64,000 nt of DNA from Aculops lycopersici. Taxonomy: Eukaryota; Arthropoda; Arachnida; Trombidiformes; Eriophyidae. Below the pieces are notes generated by a model. The model was not told where the DNA came from. It searched no databases and saw only the letters and a program-made list of their open reading frames with translations. The number at the start of each line of letters is the position of its first letter. Position 1 is the first letter of the stretch. Of this stretch, positions 9,207-18,300 are shown piece after piece. A program made the translations under genes and the position numbers. The DNA lies in NCBI GenBank assembly GCA_015350385.1, contig WNKI01000002.1, positions 1 through 64,000 of the forward strand, read 5' to 3'.

Positions 9207-10184
9207 ATGACAGCTATGAAATTGATAGATAGTAATGTTCGCAAGTTTAGAGTTAGAAAAGAATTTCGTGAGAACAATGATAAGATTAATTCCATTGATT
9301 TTTCTCAAGATGGATCAACTTTGATATCATCATCGAATGACGATGCTATCATTATCTATGATTGCGAGAGCGGTTCCGTCAAGCGGACCTTACAGTCAAA
9401 GAAATATGGTGTTGGTCTCATCAAACATACACACACTAGTAACACTGCCATTCACACCTCAAACAAAATTGACGATACAATAAGATATCTATCCCTACCA
9501 GACAACAAGTATTTGAGATATTTTACTGGCCACCAGAAGGCCGTAGTCACCTTATGTATGTCGCCCATTGATGATACCTTTCTATCAGGATCTCTAGACA
9601 AGACAATCAGATTATGGGATCTCAAGAGTCCGAATTGTAGTGGCGTTATGCAAACTCAAGGCCGACCAGTAGCAAACTTTGACCCAGAGGGTTTGATATT
9701 TGCCGTAGGAATCAATAGTGAGTTTGTCAAACTATACGACTTAAGATGCTTCGAGAAGGGACCTTTTAATGCCTTCAAGGTTCAAAATCATCACAAGGAT
9801 GTCAACTGGACTGGATTGATATTCTCTCCCGATGGCAAGCAAATTTGCATAACGACTGACGCAAATGCCCTCATTACCCTGGACTCATTCATAGGAACAC
9901 AATCTCACACCTTGACCACTACTCCAGAAACTCAGAGTCCCTTGATACCAAATTCTGTTCAAATATCCTGCGAAGCCACCTACTCGCCGGACTCTCAATA
10001 TCTATTTGCCGGGACAAACAAGGGTTCGATCTATTGCTGGGACACGGAATCAGGATCCGAAGTCACAATACTCAAGGGAACGGGCTCATCTCCCATTCAA
10101 TGTGTTCAATTTAATCCAAAGTACATGTTAATCGCCTCAGCTTGCAGCAAGATGTCATTCTGGATCCCAACTTTCCACGAATGA
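9207..10184 (+). CDS. Wdr82: WDR82 (Swd2), WD-repeat subunit of SET1/COMPASS
   Basis: The 325-residue beta-propeller protein follows human WDR82 closely from end to end (KINSIDFSQDG, SSSNDDAIIIYD, DDTIRYLSLPDNKY, SGSLDKTIRLWDLKSPNC, FDPEGLIFAVG, C-terminal FNPKYMLIASAC). WDR82 recruits SET1-type H3K4 methyltransferases to Ser5-phosphorylated RNA polymerase II near promoters, and also joins the PNUTS-PP1 termination complex. Human WDR82 starts MKL, so the second ATG at 9216 is the likelier start. An AATAAA lies at 10347-10352. It sits between two cap-triphosphatase genes, which act on the same polymerase stage. Confidence 0.96.
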   Translation: MTAMKLIDSNVRKFRVRKEFRENNDKINSIDFSQDGSTLISSSNDDAIIIYDCESGSVKRTLQSKKYGVGLIKHTHTSNTAIHTSNKIDDTIRYLSLPDNKYLRYFTGHQKAVVTLCMSPIDDTFLSGSLDKTIRLWDLKSPNCSGVMQTQGRPVANFDPEGLIFAVGINSEFVKLYDLRCFEKGPFNAFKVQNHHKDVNWTGLIFSPDGKQICITTDANALITLDSFIGTQSHTLTTTPETQSPLIPNSVQISCEATYSPDSQYLFAGTNKGSIYCWDTESGSEVTILKGTGSSPIQCVQFNPKYMLIASACSKMSFWIPTFHE

Positions 10185-10346
10185 TTGTGTTGAATGAAAT
10201 ATTCAGAGGACTTAAGAAATTAAGATGTATAAATCAAGTATTATCAATCCAATCGAAAAGAAATGCAAAAACGATAGAGTAATGTTTTCCGAAGATTTAT
10301 GATGCAACATCATCAACTTCAGCCAAGAAACTCCTCGATTTTAAAG

Positions 10347-10352
10347 AATAAA
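10347..10352 (+). terminator. Poly(A) signal AATAAA of WDR82
   Basis: A consensus hexamer lies 163 bp downstream of the WDR82 stop. Confidence 0.5.
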
Positions 10353-10593
10353 AAAGTTTTATTGCTCAGCAAGGCCGTATGCAAATTTATGTTTTCCGTT
10401 GGTTATACTCGATTAATGGCCCACGACATCAAGTTTTTCTATCTGAACCACATATCGGGTTAGTTTATTTTTCCGATTTGTTCACTTTTCTTCAACCTCA
10501 AATTGATAAATTCAGCAACCAGGAGTAGATCTCACGTTCAGAATACCGTTGAAATCAACTTAATTTGAGTTAGAAACAGAAATCTCATGAAAC

Positions 10594-11289
10594 ATGTCAA
10601 ATAGGGTACCCGAAAGGTGGGAAGAGTTTGAGCCTTACGGAGGCATCGTTGATAATATCTTTGTACCACTCAAGACGCCACTAAAACCTCAAATTCGAGT
10701 TTCACCCGGTCAAGAGTTTACACCTGATATATTTTTACAAGAAATGAGGATGAAAGGCATCGAAATTGGGATGGTGATCAATCTTTGCGCTACCACCCGA
10801 TTCTACGATCCTAGGCAATTCACTTACAATGATATCGAGTTCCATCATATTATTTGCAGAGGCCATCAACCACCTAGTCAAAGAGTTGAGGAGACATTTT
10901 CAAGAATTTGCACTGACTTTATACACCGAAGTGATAAATTAATAGCTGTACATTGCACCCATGGTTGTAATCGAACTGGTTATATGATTTGCTCCTACCT
11001 AAATGCATTTAGACGGTGGCCAATACACCATGCAATTTGTGAATTTGCTCGGCAAAGACCACCCGGAATCTATAGAAGATATATCATCCAGGCTCTGCTC
11101 ATGATTGGCAGTGTGAGGAATCAAGGAAATCAAGTTCCAAATTATAACCATCGACTTCAGCCACCTCCATCTCGATCTTGTAACTCTACTAACTCACCTT
11201 ATCGAGGTCATCGAGGGCAGAATCAGTTCCGTGGAGGTAGATCTCGAGCAAATTTTGACCAAAATTGGCGCAGGGAAGATCAGTCTTGA
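10594..11289 (+). CDS. RNA 5'-triphosphatase-like phosphatase (PIR1/DUSP11 or capping-enzyme paralogue)
   Basis: This 231-residue protein has only the cysteine-phosphatase RNA triphosphatase fold. The active loop HCTHGCNRTG begins near residue 120, identical to that of the capping enzyme upstream, and ARQRPPGIYRR also resembles the capping enzyme more than DUSP11. There is no guanylyltransferase domain. The tail (about 180-231) is Arg/Gly/Asn-rich (RGHRGQNQFRGGR), a plausible RNA-binding tail like those of PIR1-type phosphatases. It should remove phosphates from RNA 5' ends. I cannot tell whether it is an ancient PIR1/DUSP11 gene or a local copy of the capping enzyme's first domain. Intact catalytic residues suggest an active enzyme. 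Confidence 0.88.
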   Translation: MSNRVPERWEEFEPYGGIVDNIFVPLKTPLKPQIRVSPGQEFTPDIFLQEMRMKGIEIGMVINLCATTRFYDPRQFTYNDIEFHHIICRGHQPPSQRVEETFSRICTDFIHRSDKLIAVHCTHGCNRTGYMICSYLNAFRRWPIHHAICEFARQRPPGIYRRYIIQALLMIGSVRNQGNQVPNYNHRLQPPPSRSCNSTNSPYRGHRGQNQFRGGRSRANFDQNWRREDQS

Positions 11290-11680
11290 TAATTGCGACT
11301 TATTTTTATGTCCAGACATAACTTTACACACATTTGAGCATTATTGAGTCATACTAGCCTACGTCAACAACCAACGTAATTGACTCGAATATTAAAACGA
11401 TCTGACAGTTAATTAACCGTCAGTGATCGAATCACAACATTCTCCCTCATCGTTTTAGATAATTCGAAGGCCTGCTTCAACAGGTGTCATCTATGAAACT
11501 TTAATCAGAGCTATGCGCGCGAAAGTTTACGAGCGTTAAGGAGACATCGAAACTTTAACGATTTTGAGTCATGAGCGTCAACTTCAATCAATTGCTAAGC
11601 CACAATCTATTCTGTCGCTTGCTTATCAGATACAGTAACTCATCGAGTAATGAGTAATCTGGTTGACAAATCTGGCTAAC

Positions 11681-11719
11681 TACAACAGCATGAGGTTTGC
11701 TAAACTTCATGCTGTTGTA
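11681..11719 (+). repeat. 18-bp hairpin with 3-nt loop
   Basis: TACAACAGCATGAGGTTT (11681-11698) pairs with 11702-11719 over 18 positions. The only imperfection is a G-T pair, tolerated in RNA only if the plus strand is the transcribed one. It lies about 220 bp before the TMEM184 start codon. Confidence 0.85.
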
Positions 11720-11871
11720 AAACCAAGGAGTAGCTAGTAAGTATGATGGTAAAAACAAAAACTCTTGCTAGTCACAATCTATCCAGCACTACGATTGTGC
11801 ACCCACTGTGATATTCTAGATTGATTAACAAGATGTAGTTGCTTATATTGGATTATTTATTGGAATGTTTC

Positions 11872-11878
11872 TATAAAA
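11872..11878 (+). promoter_or_regulatory. Candidate TATA box of TMEM184
   Basis: TATAAAA lies 64 bp before the start codon, leaving room for a transcription start about 30 bp downstream and a short leader. Confidence 0.4.
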
Positions 11879-11941
11879 TTATAAAGTGTCGACTCCTATT
11901 ACCTAATTTGTGTTAAACTTTCCCATCAAAGACTCAACAGG

Positions 11942-13156
11942 ATGGACATTTGGATTTTGATAGCAACCGTATTTACGGCCTTAGCTGTCACCTTCTCACT
12001 CTACGAGGTGGTGCGTCACCTATGCAACTTCACTAAGCCATATTTGCAAAGATATATAATCAGAATCCTATTGATGGTGCCCATTTACTCACTTAACGCT
12101 TGGGTTGCCATGATTGTGCCAGCGGCAGGCATTTACCTAGACTCATCGCGCGAGGTCTACGAATCCTTTGTGATCTATAGTTTTATGAAGTACTTATTGA
12201 ACTTTCTACAGTACGACACAAATTTGCAACAATACATCGATCACAAACCAGGACCACATCACATATTTCCGCTATGTTGGCTACCAAATTGTGTTGGTGG
12301 ACGTAGGTTTATGGTTAGATGCAAGCACGGAATTTTGCAATACGTTGTGGTTAGACCGATAACAACACTAATCGCCTTTCTAAGTCAACTATTCGACTTC
12401 TATGGTGAGGGCAACTATAATCCATTTTCAGGTTACACCTACCCAGTGTTACTGGCCATCAATAATGCATCACAAATCTTGGCCATGTACTGCTTGGTCA
12501 TCTTTTATACTGGCTACCGCCACGAACTGGATCCAATGCAGCCGTTAGCCAAGTTTTTTAGCATCAAGCTAGTGGTTTTCTTTTCCTTCTTTCAATCTGT
12601 TGTGATAGCCGGTCTATTGGAGGTTCCAATGATTGAAGAGACTTTCCGCATGTTATTTCCTGATCTCACAGACAAAGTTTCACTTGGAAGAAAGATGCAG
12701 GAGTTACTAATTTGCTTCGACATGTTGATTGCGTCATTCGGCCACCTGTATGCATTCTCATACAAACCATTCGTAGAGGACGAGGCGGAGGATGGGGATG
12801 CTATGCGACGTAGGCTTAGGTCCTCGTACGAAGAGGAAAACAGAAACGGAAGAAGCGGCAAGTCAGGTATCTCTTGTTGCCAAGCACTTGGTAGTATCCT
12901 GGACTTTAGTGATGAGAAGAGCGATGTTAATGAACACTTCAGTCATATATTCTCAAAGATCAGACAGATGTTTAGTTTTGGAACTCCTTCACCAGCGATT
13001 GTTAGTAGCACTCTAAATAACGATTGGATTGTTTATGGTAGTACCAGTGAACCAACGAGAACCGGTGACAACCAGACTACATCCAGGATAACAACCGAAC
13101 AACCGCTGATCAATGGATCATTATCCCAGCCTCAAAATTATCATAGTGTTGATTGA
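11942..13156 (+). CDS. TMEM184-family seven-pass membrane protein (TMEM184C-like)
   Basis: The 404-residue protein matches the TMEM184/OST-alpha-like family. It has an early membrane segment, then PIIRILWMVPIYSL-type IIRILLMVPIYSLNAW, the cysteine/glycine-rich loop after HIFPLCWLP, the RCKHGILQYVVVRP block, YGEGNYNPFSGYTYPV, a segment ending in FYTGY, and FSYKPFVEDEAED at the cytoplasmic tail start. About seven hydrophobic segments lie within residues 1-280; the Ser/Thr-rich tail is disordered. Family members are poorly defined; transporter-like roles have been suggested for the fold. An AATAAA lies at 13195-13200. Confidence 0.92.
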   Translation: MDIWILIATVFTALAVTFSLYEVVRHLCNFTKPYLQRYIIRILLMVPIYSLNAWVAMIVPAAGIYLDSSREVYESFVIYSFMKYLLNFLQYDTNLQQYIDHKPGPHHIFPLCWLPNCVGGRRFMVRCKHGILQYVVVRPITTLIAFLSQLFDFYGEGNYNPFSGYTYPVLLAINNASQILAMYCLVIFYTGYRHELDPMQPLAKFFSIKLVVFFSFFQSVVIAGLLEVPMIEETFRMLFPDLTDKVSLGRKMQELLICFDMLIASFGHLYAFSYKPFVEDEAEDGDAMRRRLRSSYEEENRNGRSGKSGISCCQALGSILDFSDEKSDVNEHFSHIFSKIRQMFSFGTPSPAIVSSTLNNDWIVYGSTSEPTRTGDNQTTSRITTEQPLINGSLSQPQNYHSVD

Positions 13157-13194
13157 TGTTACAATCTAATGCAATTGACACTAAGAAATGGGAT

Positions 13195-13200
13195 AATAAA
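13195..13200 (+). terminator. Poly(A) signal AATAAA of TMEM184
   Basis: The hexamer lies 39 bp past the TMEM184 stop, before the convergent LCMT1 gene. Confidence 0.5.
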
Positions 13201-13295
13201 GTATAAAATTGAGTTCGAATTGCATCATTCTCCGTATCCAAGAGAACAAAAGAGCCTTTCCTTCGATATATAATCCTGATTGATGACATGAAAGA

Positions 13296-14285
13296 TTAAG
13301 CTATCGACTTGGCTAACCAAAATTTTTCTTCAGGTATCCAGTCTAGATTGCAGTTCGATCCAATAACAACGCAATAATGGTCTAACAATTGTTCCAAAAG
13401 CTCTTTTTCGTCTAGAAACTCAATCCTCTCTATTCGTTCGATCTCATTAGGGGCTAATATGGTTTTATAGATTTGGGACATGGTGTAAGCTTTAGTATTT
13501 TCCAACCCAGCTGACTTGAATCTAGCCATTTGGGTGTCTAAAGATTTGCAAGCAGCCACTCCCATCAAATCACAATGTCTATCAGTCATGTTTGCTAACA
13601 TTATCTCACCAAATCTATCATTCATATTGCATTGCTCGTAATTGATCATGGAAAGATGCCCGAAGTTGCTACCTAACCACCTAATAAGAGATTCAGAATC
13701 TGGAATAGGCATGTAAACGAGGACACATTCTAATAGACAAAGAGTTGGCTTGGCAAAATCAATCTGGCAATCTTCGATTAATCTCTGTTTTAGTGAAGAC
13801 TTATCTACTTGTCTCAAGTCGAATGAGATCATGTGATAGCTGTCCGAGTGTAGCCCTTCCCTCTTAGTGTGCGAATTTGTAAGCATGCTCTCTAACTTTG
13901 GATGCCTTCGGATCGCCATCATCTTGTGCATAACTACTGGGCTCATATCAATCTCGACAAACCGAAATTCTTGGGTACCATGCGATTGTTGTTTGGATTT
14001 CAATCTCCAATATAGTGAATCATATCCAGCTCCCAAACTTAGTACCTGACTTGAAGGGAAACTTTCGATGAATTGCTCAACTAAGGTTGCGATTGCAGCT
14101 GATCTAGCATAATAACCTCGATTAATCTCAGGTGCTTTTCTGCTTGAAGTGCTCTTCAATTTGGTGGATAAAATTTGACCTAAAAACTCATCTCTGTAGT
14201 ATCCTTTTTGTACAGCTTGGTATTTGCACATTGATGCATCGTCGTTGGTGGCAGCAACCGCGTCGTCACCTGAGGCGAGATCCAT
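13296..14285 (-). CDS. LCMT1: LCMT1, leucine carboxyl methyltransferase 1
   Basis: The 329-residue protein matches LCMT1, which uses S-adenosylmethionine to methylate the C-terminal leucine of the PP2A catalytic subunit and so controls which B subunit binds. Seen in order: KGYYRDEF near residue 28, the YYARSAAI segment, the SAM-binding loop LSLGAGYDSLYWRLK near residue 82, FVEIDMS, the central LLECVLVYMP, and NYEQCNMNDRFGEIM. Length fits the human enzyme (334). The gene is head to head with NOL10, 274 bp between start codons. Confidence 0.95.
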   Translation of the reverse strand: MDLASGDDAVAATNDDASMCKYQAVQKGYYRDEFLGQILSTKLKSTSSRKAPEINRGYYARSAAIATLVEQFIESFPSSQVLSLGAGYDSLYWRLKSKQQSHGTQEFRFVEIDMSPVVMHKMMAIRRHPKLESMLTNSHTKREGLHSDSYHMISFDLRQVDKSSLKQRLIEDCQIDFAKPTLCLLECVLVYMPIPDSESLIRWLGSNFGHLSMINYEQCNMNDRFGEIMLANMTDRHCDLMGVAACKSLDTQMARFKSAGLENTKAYTMSQIYKTILAPNEIERIERIEFLDEKELLEQLLDHYCVVIGSNCNLDWIPEEKFWLAKSIA

Positions 14286-14559
14286 AATTTCAATAATAGA
14301 TTGGGAAATATGTCTCTAAGGTGAGGTTCAATAGATTGATAAATTTTAACTGTCGAAAATATTGATCAAAAACAACACTACTCAGCTTAGCTTTTGGATG
14401 ACCTCGTGCGCGTGGTGAACCTCGTGGCCTCATGCGAACAAAATTAAAACTCACATGATGTGAGTCACATCCGCGCTTAGGACAGACTGTACATGTACAC
14501 GAACATTTTATCATCTAATTACCACATTATTGAATAATATTTATTATCCACAAATAACC
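14286..14559. promoter_or_regulatory. Probable bidirectional promoter, LCMT1 / NOL10
   Basis: Only 274 bp separate the divergent start codons. The ORF on NOL10's strand extends back to a TTG at 14530 inside this interval, but the ATG at 14560 aligns with the family N-terminus. Confidence 0.4.
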
Positions 14560-16068
14560 ATGTTGATCTCTGTTGTCAACAATGTTAAAATCTATAACCT
14601 CGCTTCGGGTAAGGCGCTACCCGATTGGCTTTCGGATAGAAAACGACGGGTCCTGTTGAAGAAGAACAAAGAGCTCGGCCACCGAACTGAACTCATTCAA
14701 GATCTTGAGATGCCAGTTCTAAGCACAAATGTTGTCATTAGTCCAGATCAAAATTACCTATTCGTTACAGGAATGTATAAGCCTCGATTGAGGTGTTATG
14801 ATTTCAGACAAATGGCCATGAAGTTCGAGCGTTGTTTTGATTCGGAGTGCGTCAAGATGATGGTTTTATCTGACGATTTCAGCAAGATTGCCATGCTTCA
14901 GCAAGATAGACACATAGAATTCCACAACAGCACAGGCTACTATTTCAAGGTGCGCATACCAAAGCCTGGCAGAGACTTTTGTTACGACTACAAGAATTGT
15001 ATCATAAACTCATGTGGTGCCTCATGTGATATATTTCGGCTCAATCTAGACATCGGTGCCTTCGATGATTCGCTCGTCTCTGATAAAGGAGGATTCAATA
15101 GTGTTGCAACAAACAGCGATCTACAGTTGACTCTAGGCGGAAGTGTCGATGGTACGATAGAATGTTGGGACTCTCGAGCATCCAGAACAGAGGTTGTGAA
15201 GTCTTTTGATTGTAGCGTATTTTCGCCGTATTATTCAGGCTCTGAACTAGATACCCCAGCAATAACATCAATGAAATTCAAGGATAACCTCAACCTCGCC
15301 GTGGGTACATCGACTGGCCAAGTTTTTCTTTTTGACCTTAGAACCAACAAGCCATACACAATCAAAGACCACTATTTTGGTATCCCCATCAAGGCACTAG
15401 ACTTTCACAGTACATCGAATGAACACGATTTAGTTATGTCATTGGATGATAAAGTTGTCAAAATGTGGGATCGCAACAACGGTGAGACATTCACTGCCAT
15501 TCAACCCGATAAAGATCTCAATGATTTTTGCACCATTCCGAAAACAGGTATGCTTTTCCTAACTTGCGAGGGACAGAAAGTGCAACCATTCTACATACCA
15601 TCTTTGGGTCCAGCACCAAAATGGTGCTCCTACCTGGATCAAATCACCGAGGAGTTGGAAGAGGAGGTAACTGATAACACTATCTACGAGGATTACAAAT
15701 TTGTCACGATGCAGGATCTTGAAGAGCTGGGCGTCGAACACCTTGTGGGTACGAATCTTCTTAGGGCCCATATGCACGGCTTTTTCATGGATATCAAATT
15801 ATACTCAAAATTTAAGTCTGCATCGAATCCCCACGCTTTCGAAGAGTATAGAAAGAACAAGATCAGACAAAAGCTAGCCGATGAAAGGACAAATAGAGTT
15901 CAGTTGTTGAATGCTTTGCCCAAGGTAAACCAAAGACTAGCTGCAAAGTTATTACAGAAGAAAGAGCAGTCAATCGCTTCTAAATCAGAGAGTGGAAGAC
16001 CAAACCCGTTAGAAGATACTAGATTCAGGGCTCTGTTCGAGAACCCAGATTATGATGCTACAAAATAA
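14560..16068 (+). CDS. NOL10: NOL10 (Enp2), nucleolar WD-repeat ribosome-biogenesis factor, short C-terminus
   Basis: The 502-residue protein follows NOL10 closely: KIYNLASGKALPDWLSDRK at the start, MYKPRLRCYDF, a WD propeller, LGPAPKWCSYLD, EDYKFVTMQDLEELG, MHGFFMDIKLY, and the NUC153 motif FRALFENPDYD at the end. Enp2/NOL10 acts in small-subunit processing in the nucleolus. Human NOL10 continues for roughly 180 lysine/glutamate-rich residues after NUC153; here the frame stops three codons after that motif, and AATAAA overlaps the stop (16064-16069). Either the tail was lost or it is encoded by an exon I cannot see. Confidence 0.94.
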   Translation: MLISVVNNVKIYNLASGKALPDWLSDRKRRVLLKKNKELGHRTELIQDLEMPVLSTNVVISPDQNYLFVTGMYKPRLRCYDFRQMAMKFERCFDSECVKMMVLSDDFSKIAMLQQDRHIEFHNSTGYYFKVRIPKPGRDFCYDYKNCIINSCGASCDIFRLNLDIGAFDDSLVSDKGGFNSVATNSDLQLTLGGSVDGTIECWDSRASRTEVVKSFDCSVFSPYYSGSELDTPAITSMKFKDNLNLAVGTSTGQVFLFDLRTNKPYTIKDHYFGIPIKALDFHSTSNEHDLVMSLDDKVVKMWDRNNGETFTAIQPDKDLNDFCTIPKTGMLFLTCEGQKVQPFYIPSLGPAPKWCSYLDQITEELEEEVTDNTIYEDYKFVTMQDLEELGVEHLVGTNLLRAHMHGFFMDIKLYSKFKSASNPHAFEEYRKNKIRQKLADERTNRVQLLNALPKVNQRLAAKLLQKKEQSIASKSESGRPNPLEDTRFRALFENPDYDATK

Positions 16069-16069
16069 A
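16064..16069 (+). terminator. AATAAA overlapping the NOL10 stop codon
   Basis: The TAA stop at 16066-16068 lies within AATAAA. If used, the 3' UTR would be only 10-30 nt. Confidence 0.4.
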
Positions 16070-16433
16070 AAACAATCAATTTCAAGTCAGAGATTGAATA
16101 TACATTTGAGTTGTTTATTGATGAGCTCAAATACACACCAGGAGTCAAATTTGTATGCTGTTAGTCTATAGGATATGATGAAGGAAAACCCTTTGATGGC
16201 AATAAGCATGAATTGAGTTTGCAGAGACTGGGAAGTCTGTTAAACAAAATTCTCGTGTAATGCACGTGCTCAAGCCCGCGATCGCAAGCGAACTAGAACA
16301 AAATTTATTCTCGGAGTTAGAATGGTCATTATGGACTTCAAGTATGCCACTATTCAGCGACAAATTAAAACTATTTATGTTTGCATCTAAATTTCTCACG
16401 AATTATATATAATCTATCATCGATCAAACTGAC

Positions 16434-16914
16434 ATGTCAGGTGGATTCAAGTACGTGGAATCCAACCGGGTTTCAAAGGCGCAGAAGAGTGCCATGCCAA
16501 GGCTGCAAAGAAGGCTGAACAAATGAAGCGGGTAGAAGAGGGAGAGAAACTAGATGAGCACAAGAGAGCCTTGACAGAATATTGAAACTTCAGAAACTTC
16601 TGATCCACGATATTGATGCCGATGGTGATCGCATGTACCGAGCAGTAGAGCATCAACTGAGTTTGGAAGATGATGCTGATAAAAGTTTAACGTACCAGCA
16701 AATTCGTAATAAGACAAGCAAATACATGAGAGACAATGGTGATCAATTTATACCTTTCTTATTGGACGACCAAGGTGAACTCATGAGCGAGAAAGCCTAC
16801 CAGAATTATTGCGACCGTATAGCAAAGACCAAAGAATGGGGCGGCCATCTGGAACTGACAGCAATCTCACAACTCACCAGAAAGCAGATTCACATTTTCC
16901 ATTTTGTTGCTTGA
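16434..16914 (+). pseudogene. OTUD6-type deubiquitinase pseudogene
   Basis: Three reading frames in succession match OTUD6. An N-terminal piece from the ATG at 16434 contains NRVSKAQK and ends in a stop. A second frame continues the Lys/Glu-rich coiled-coil region (KAAKKAEQMKRVEEGEK). A third frame (from about 16582) covers most of the OTU domain (LIHDIDADGDRMYRAVEHQL, AKTKEWGGHLELTAIS). The catalytic loop, normally DGHCMY, reads DGDRMY, so the nucleophilic cysteine is missing. The frame stops after HIFHFVA, before the part carrying the catalytic histidine. Frameshifts, loss of both catalytic residues and truncation at both ends make this a dead copy. It has no introns. It ends 18 bp from the tail of the kainate-receptor relic. 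Confidence 0.85.
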
Positions 16915-16932
16915 ATTCAAATTCTCAAGTTG

Positions 16933-17965
16933 CTAGTTGGGCGCTCGCCTAAGCGGCCGCTTGTTACCTGAGATAAAGATTTCCTTGAACTCGGCCAACA
17001 AACTTGAGGCCATGTTTTTTCGCTCCTGCCGAGGAGTTTTGATATGTTTCCACCAATATTCTAACATGCAAATATAGATTGATATAAAGGCGCCAGCTCC
17101 AAGGACAACAAAAACTCCACCAACGTGATCTAGGCCCAATTCGCTTGCTTGGCCGCTCGATTTCGTTTGTTCTTTTACCTCGCAACTAGTATTTCCGTCC
17201 TTCTTCTCCTTCCACCAACGATCCTTCGGCTTGTGCAAAACTCCCTTCACTTGCAAGGTTAAAATGGCCTCACTTAAAACAGCGCGATACGGCGATAAAG
17301 ATTGGGTAGCAATGCCGTAGCCCTTTTGGTCCAGCAAAGAGCCCACCTGGCTCAAGTTGCAATTCCTCTCCACTGTATACTCGATTGTCGTCGATTCTAT
17401 TAGAAAAGCAAACTCTCCTTTCTTGACTCGTTCCACTCCCTTGCCGATCGCTTTGATTCCATGAAGGACCACATTCTTGCGTAGGTTATGTAGTTGGGGC
17501 GTTGGAAAAACGCGCGAGTCGAGCTAGATTGTAAGCATCCATACAAAACCTTGGTTTGTTTTGCCAAATCGTCCGCCGATTGAATGGGATTGTCCATACG
17601 TTCCACCGTGAGGAAGGCGGCCAAGGGTTGGCAGTGTAAGATGAGACTAAAATCAGGATGAAAAACCACCAGGCGGCTGCCATGACGCGAGTCGATAGAT
17701 CGCCGGGCATTATATCGCACCCCTGTTGCATGCGACATCCAATCGTAAACCAAAGGGTGTTTTTCATTGTGAAATCATTAGACAACTCGTCGGCCTCCTG
17801 TTCGCAAGGGTGCGGATTTTGCCATTCGTAGGGCGAAAAACGGGCAACCATAAAGAGGAATAGAGTGACCCCGACGAAGGCTGTTATTAGGTGAATCCAA
17901 ACTTCCGGCGCAAGTGGCAACATAAACTCAAACAACTTCCGAAACCAATCATCATAGAACCACAA
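16933..17965 (-). pseudogene. Kainate-type ionotropic glutamate receptor pseudogene (GRIK-like)
   Basis: Three consecutive minus-strand frames together cover the pore and C-terminal half of a kainate receptor. From 17965 the first frame holds M1 (LPLAPEVW), RFSPYEWQNPHPC, the pore helix with MQQG (Gln at the editing site position) and the start of M3 (SSYTAN). A one-base change in a run of G at about 17625-17627 shifts the M3 continuation (LAAFLTVERM, SADDLAKQTK) into a second frame. Another shift near 17440 moves ligand-binding lobe S2 (FLIESTTIEY, KGYGIAT) and M4 into a third frame. The amino-terminal and first ligand-binding regions are absent, with TTTAG just before the homology, so it may be one decayed exon. 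Two sequencing errors are the alternative to a true pseudogene. Confidence 0.85.
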
Positions 17966-18255
17966 CTAAAGTCCACTAAGAGGCCAATTTTATTAAGTTT
18001 CCACAAGCACCTTTATGGTTTAGGTGAGCACTACAATTCTCTAGTGCAACAATCGTAACGAATTATCTATACCTACAGAATTTGGCTAAAAGTCTGAGTT
18101 ATATCTTGCAGTTTGAGTCAAGTTTGAATACATTTATTTACAATAGATCAATTGAATTGATGGTGAAGATATAAATTCATGAGCATCAAGTTGGATGAGT
18201 GTACATCAAAAACATATTGCATCTAGTACAAAAATGGGGACTTCATTCAAGATTT

Positions 18256-18300
18256 TGAGGATTACAAATTTATTATGATGCAGGATGTTGATGTAGGCTT
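18256..18300 (+). pseudogene. Possible NOL10 fragment
   Basis: A stretch of roughly 45 bp starting GAGGATTACAAATTT resembles NOL10 nucleotides 15693-15740 and would encode EDYKF then MQDV in one frame. Similarity ends quickly on both sides. It may be a decayed copied fragment or coincidence. Confidence 0.3.

Larger units (their letters stand above)
11290..11941. other. Intergenic segment with hairpin, upstream of TMEM184
   Basis: This 652-bp stretch has no plausible coding frame. It holds an 18-bp hairpin at 11681-11719 and a TATA-like box at 11872-11878. Confidence 0.5.
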
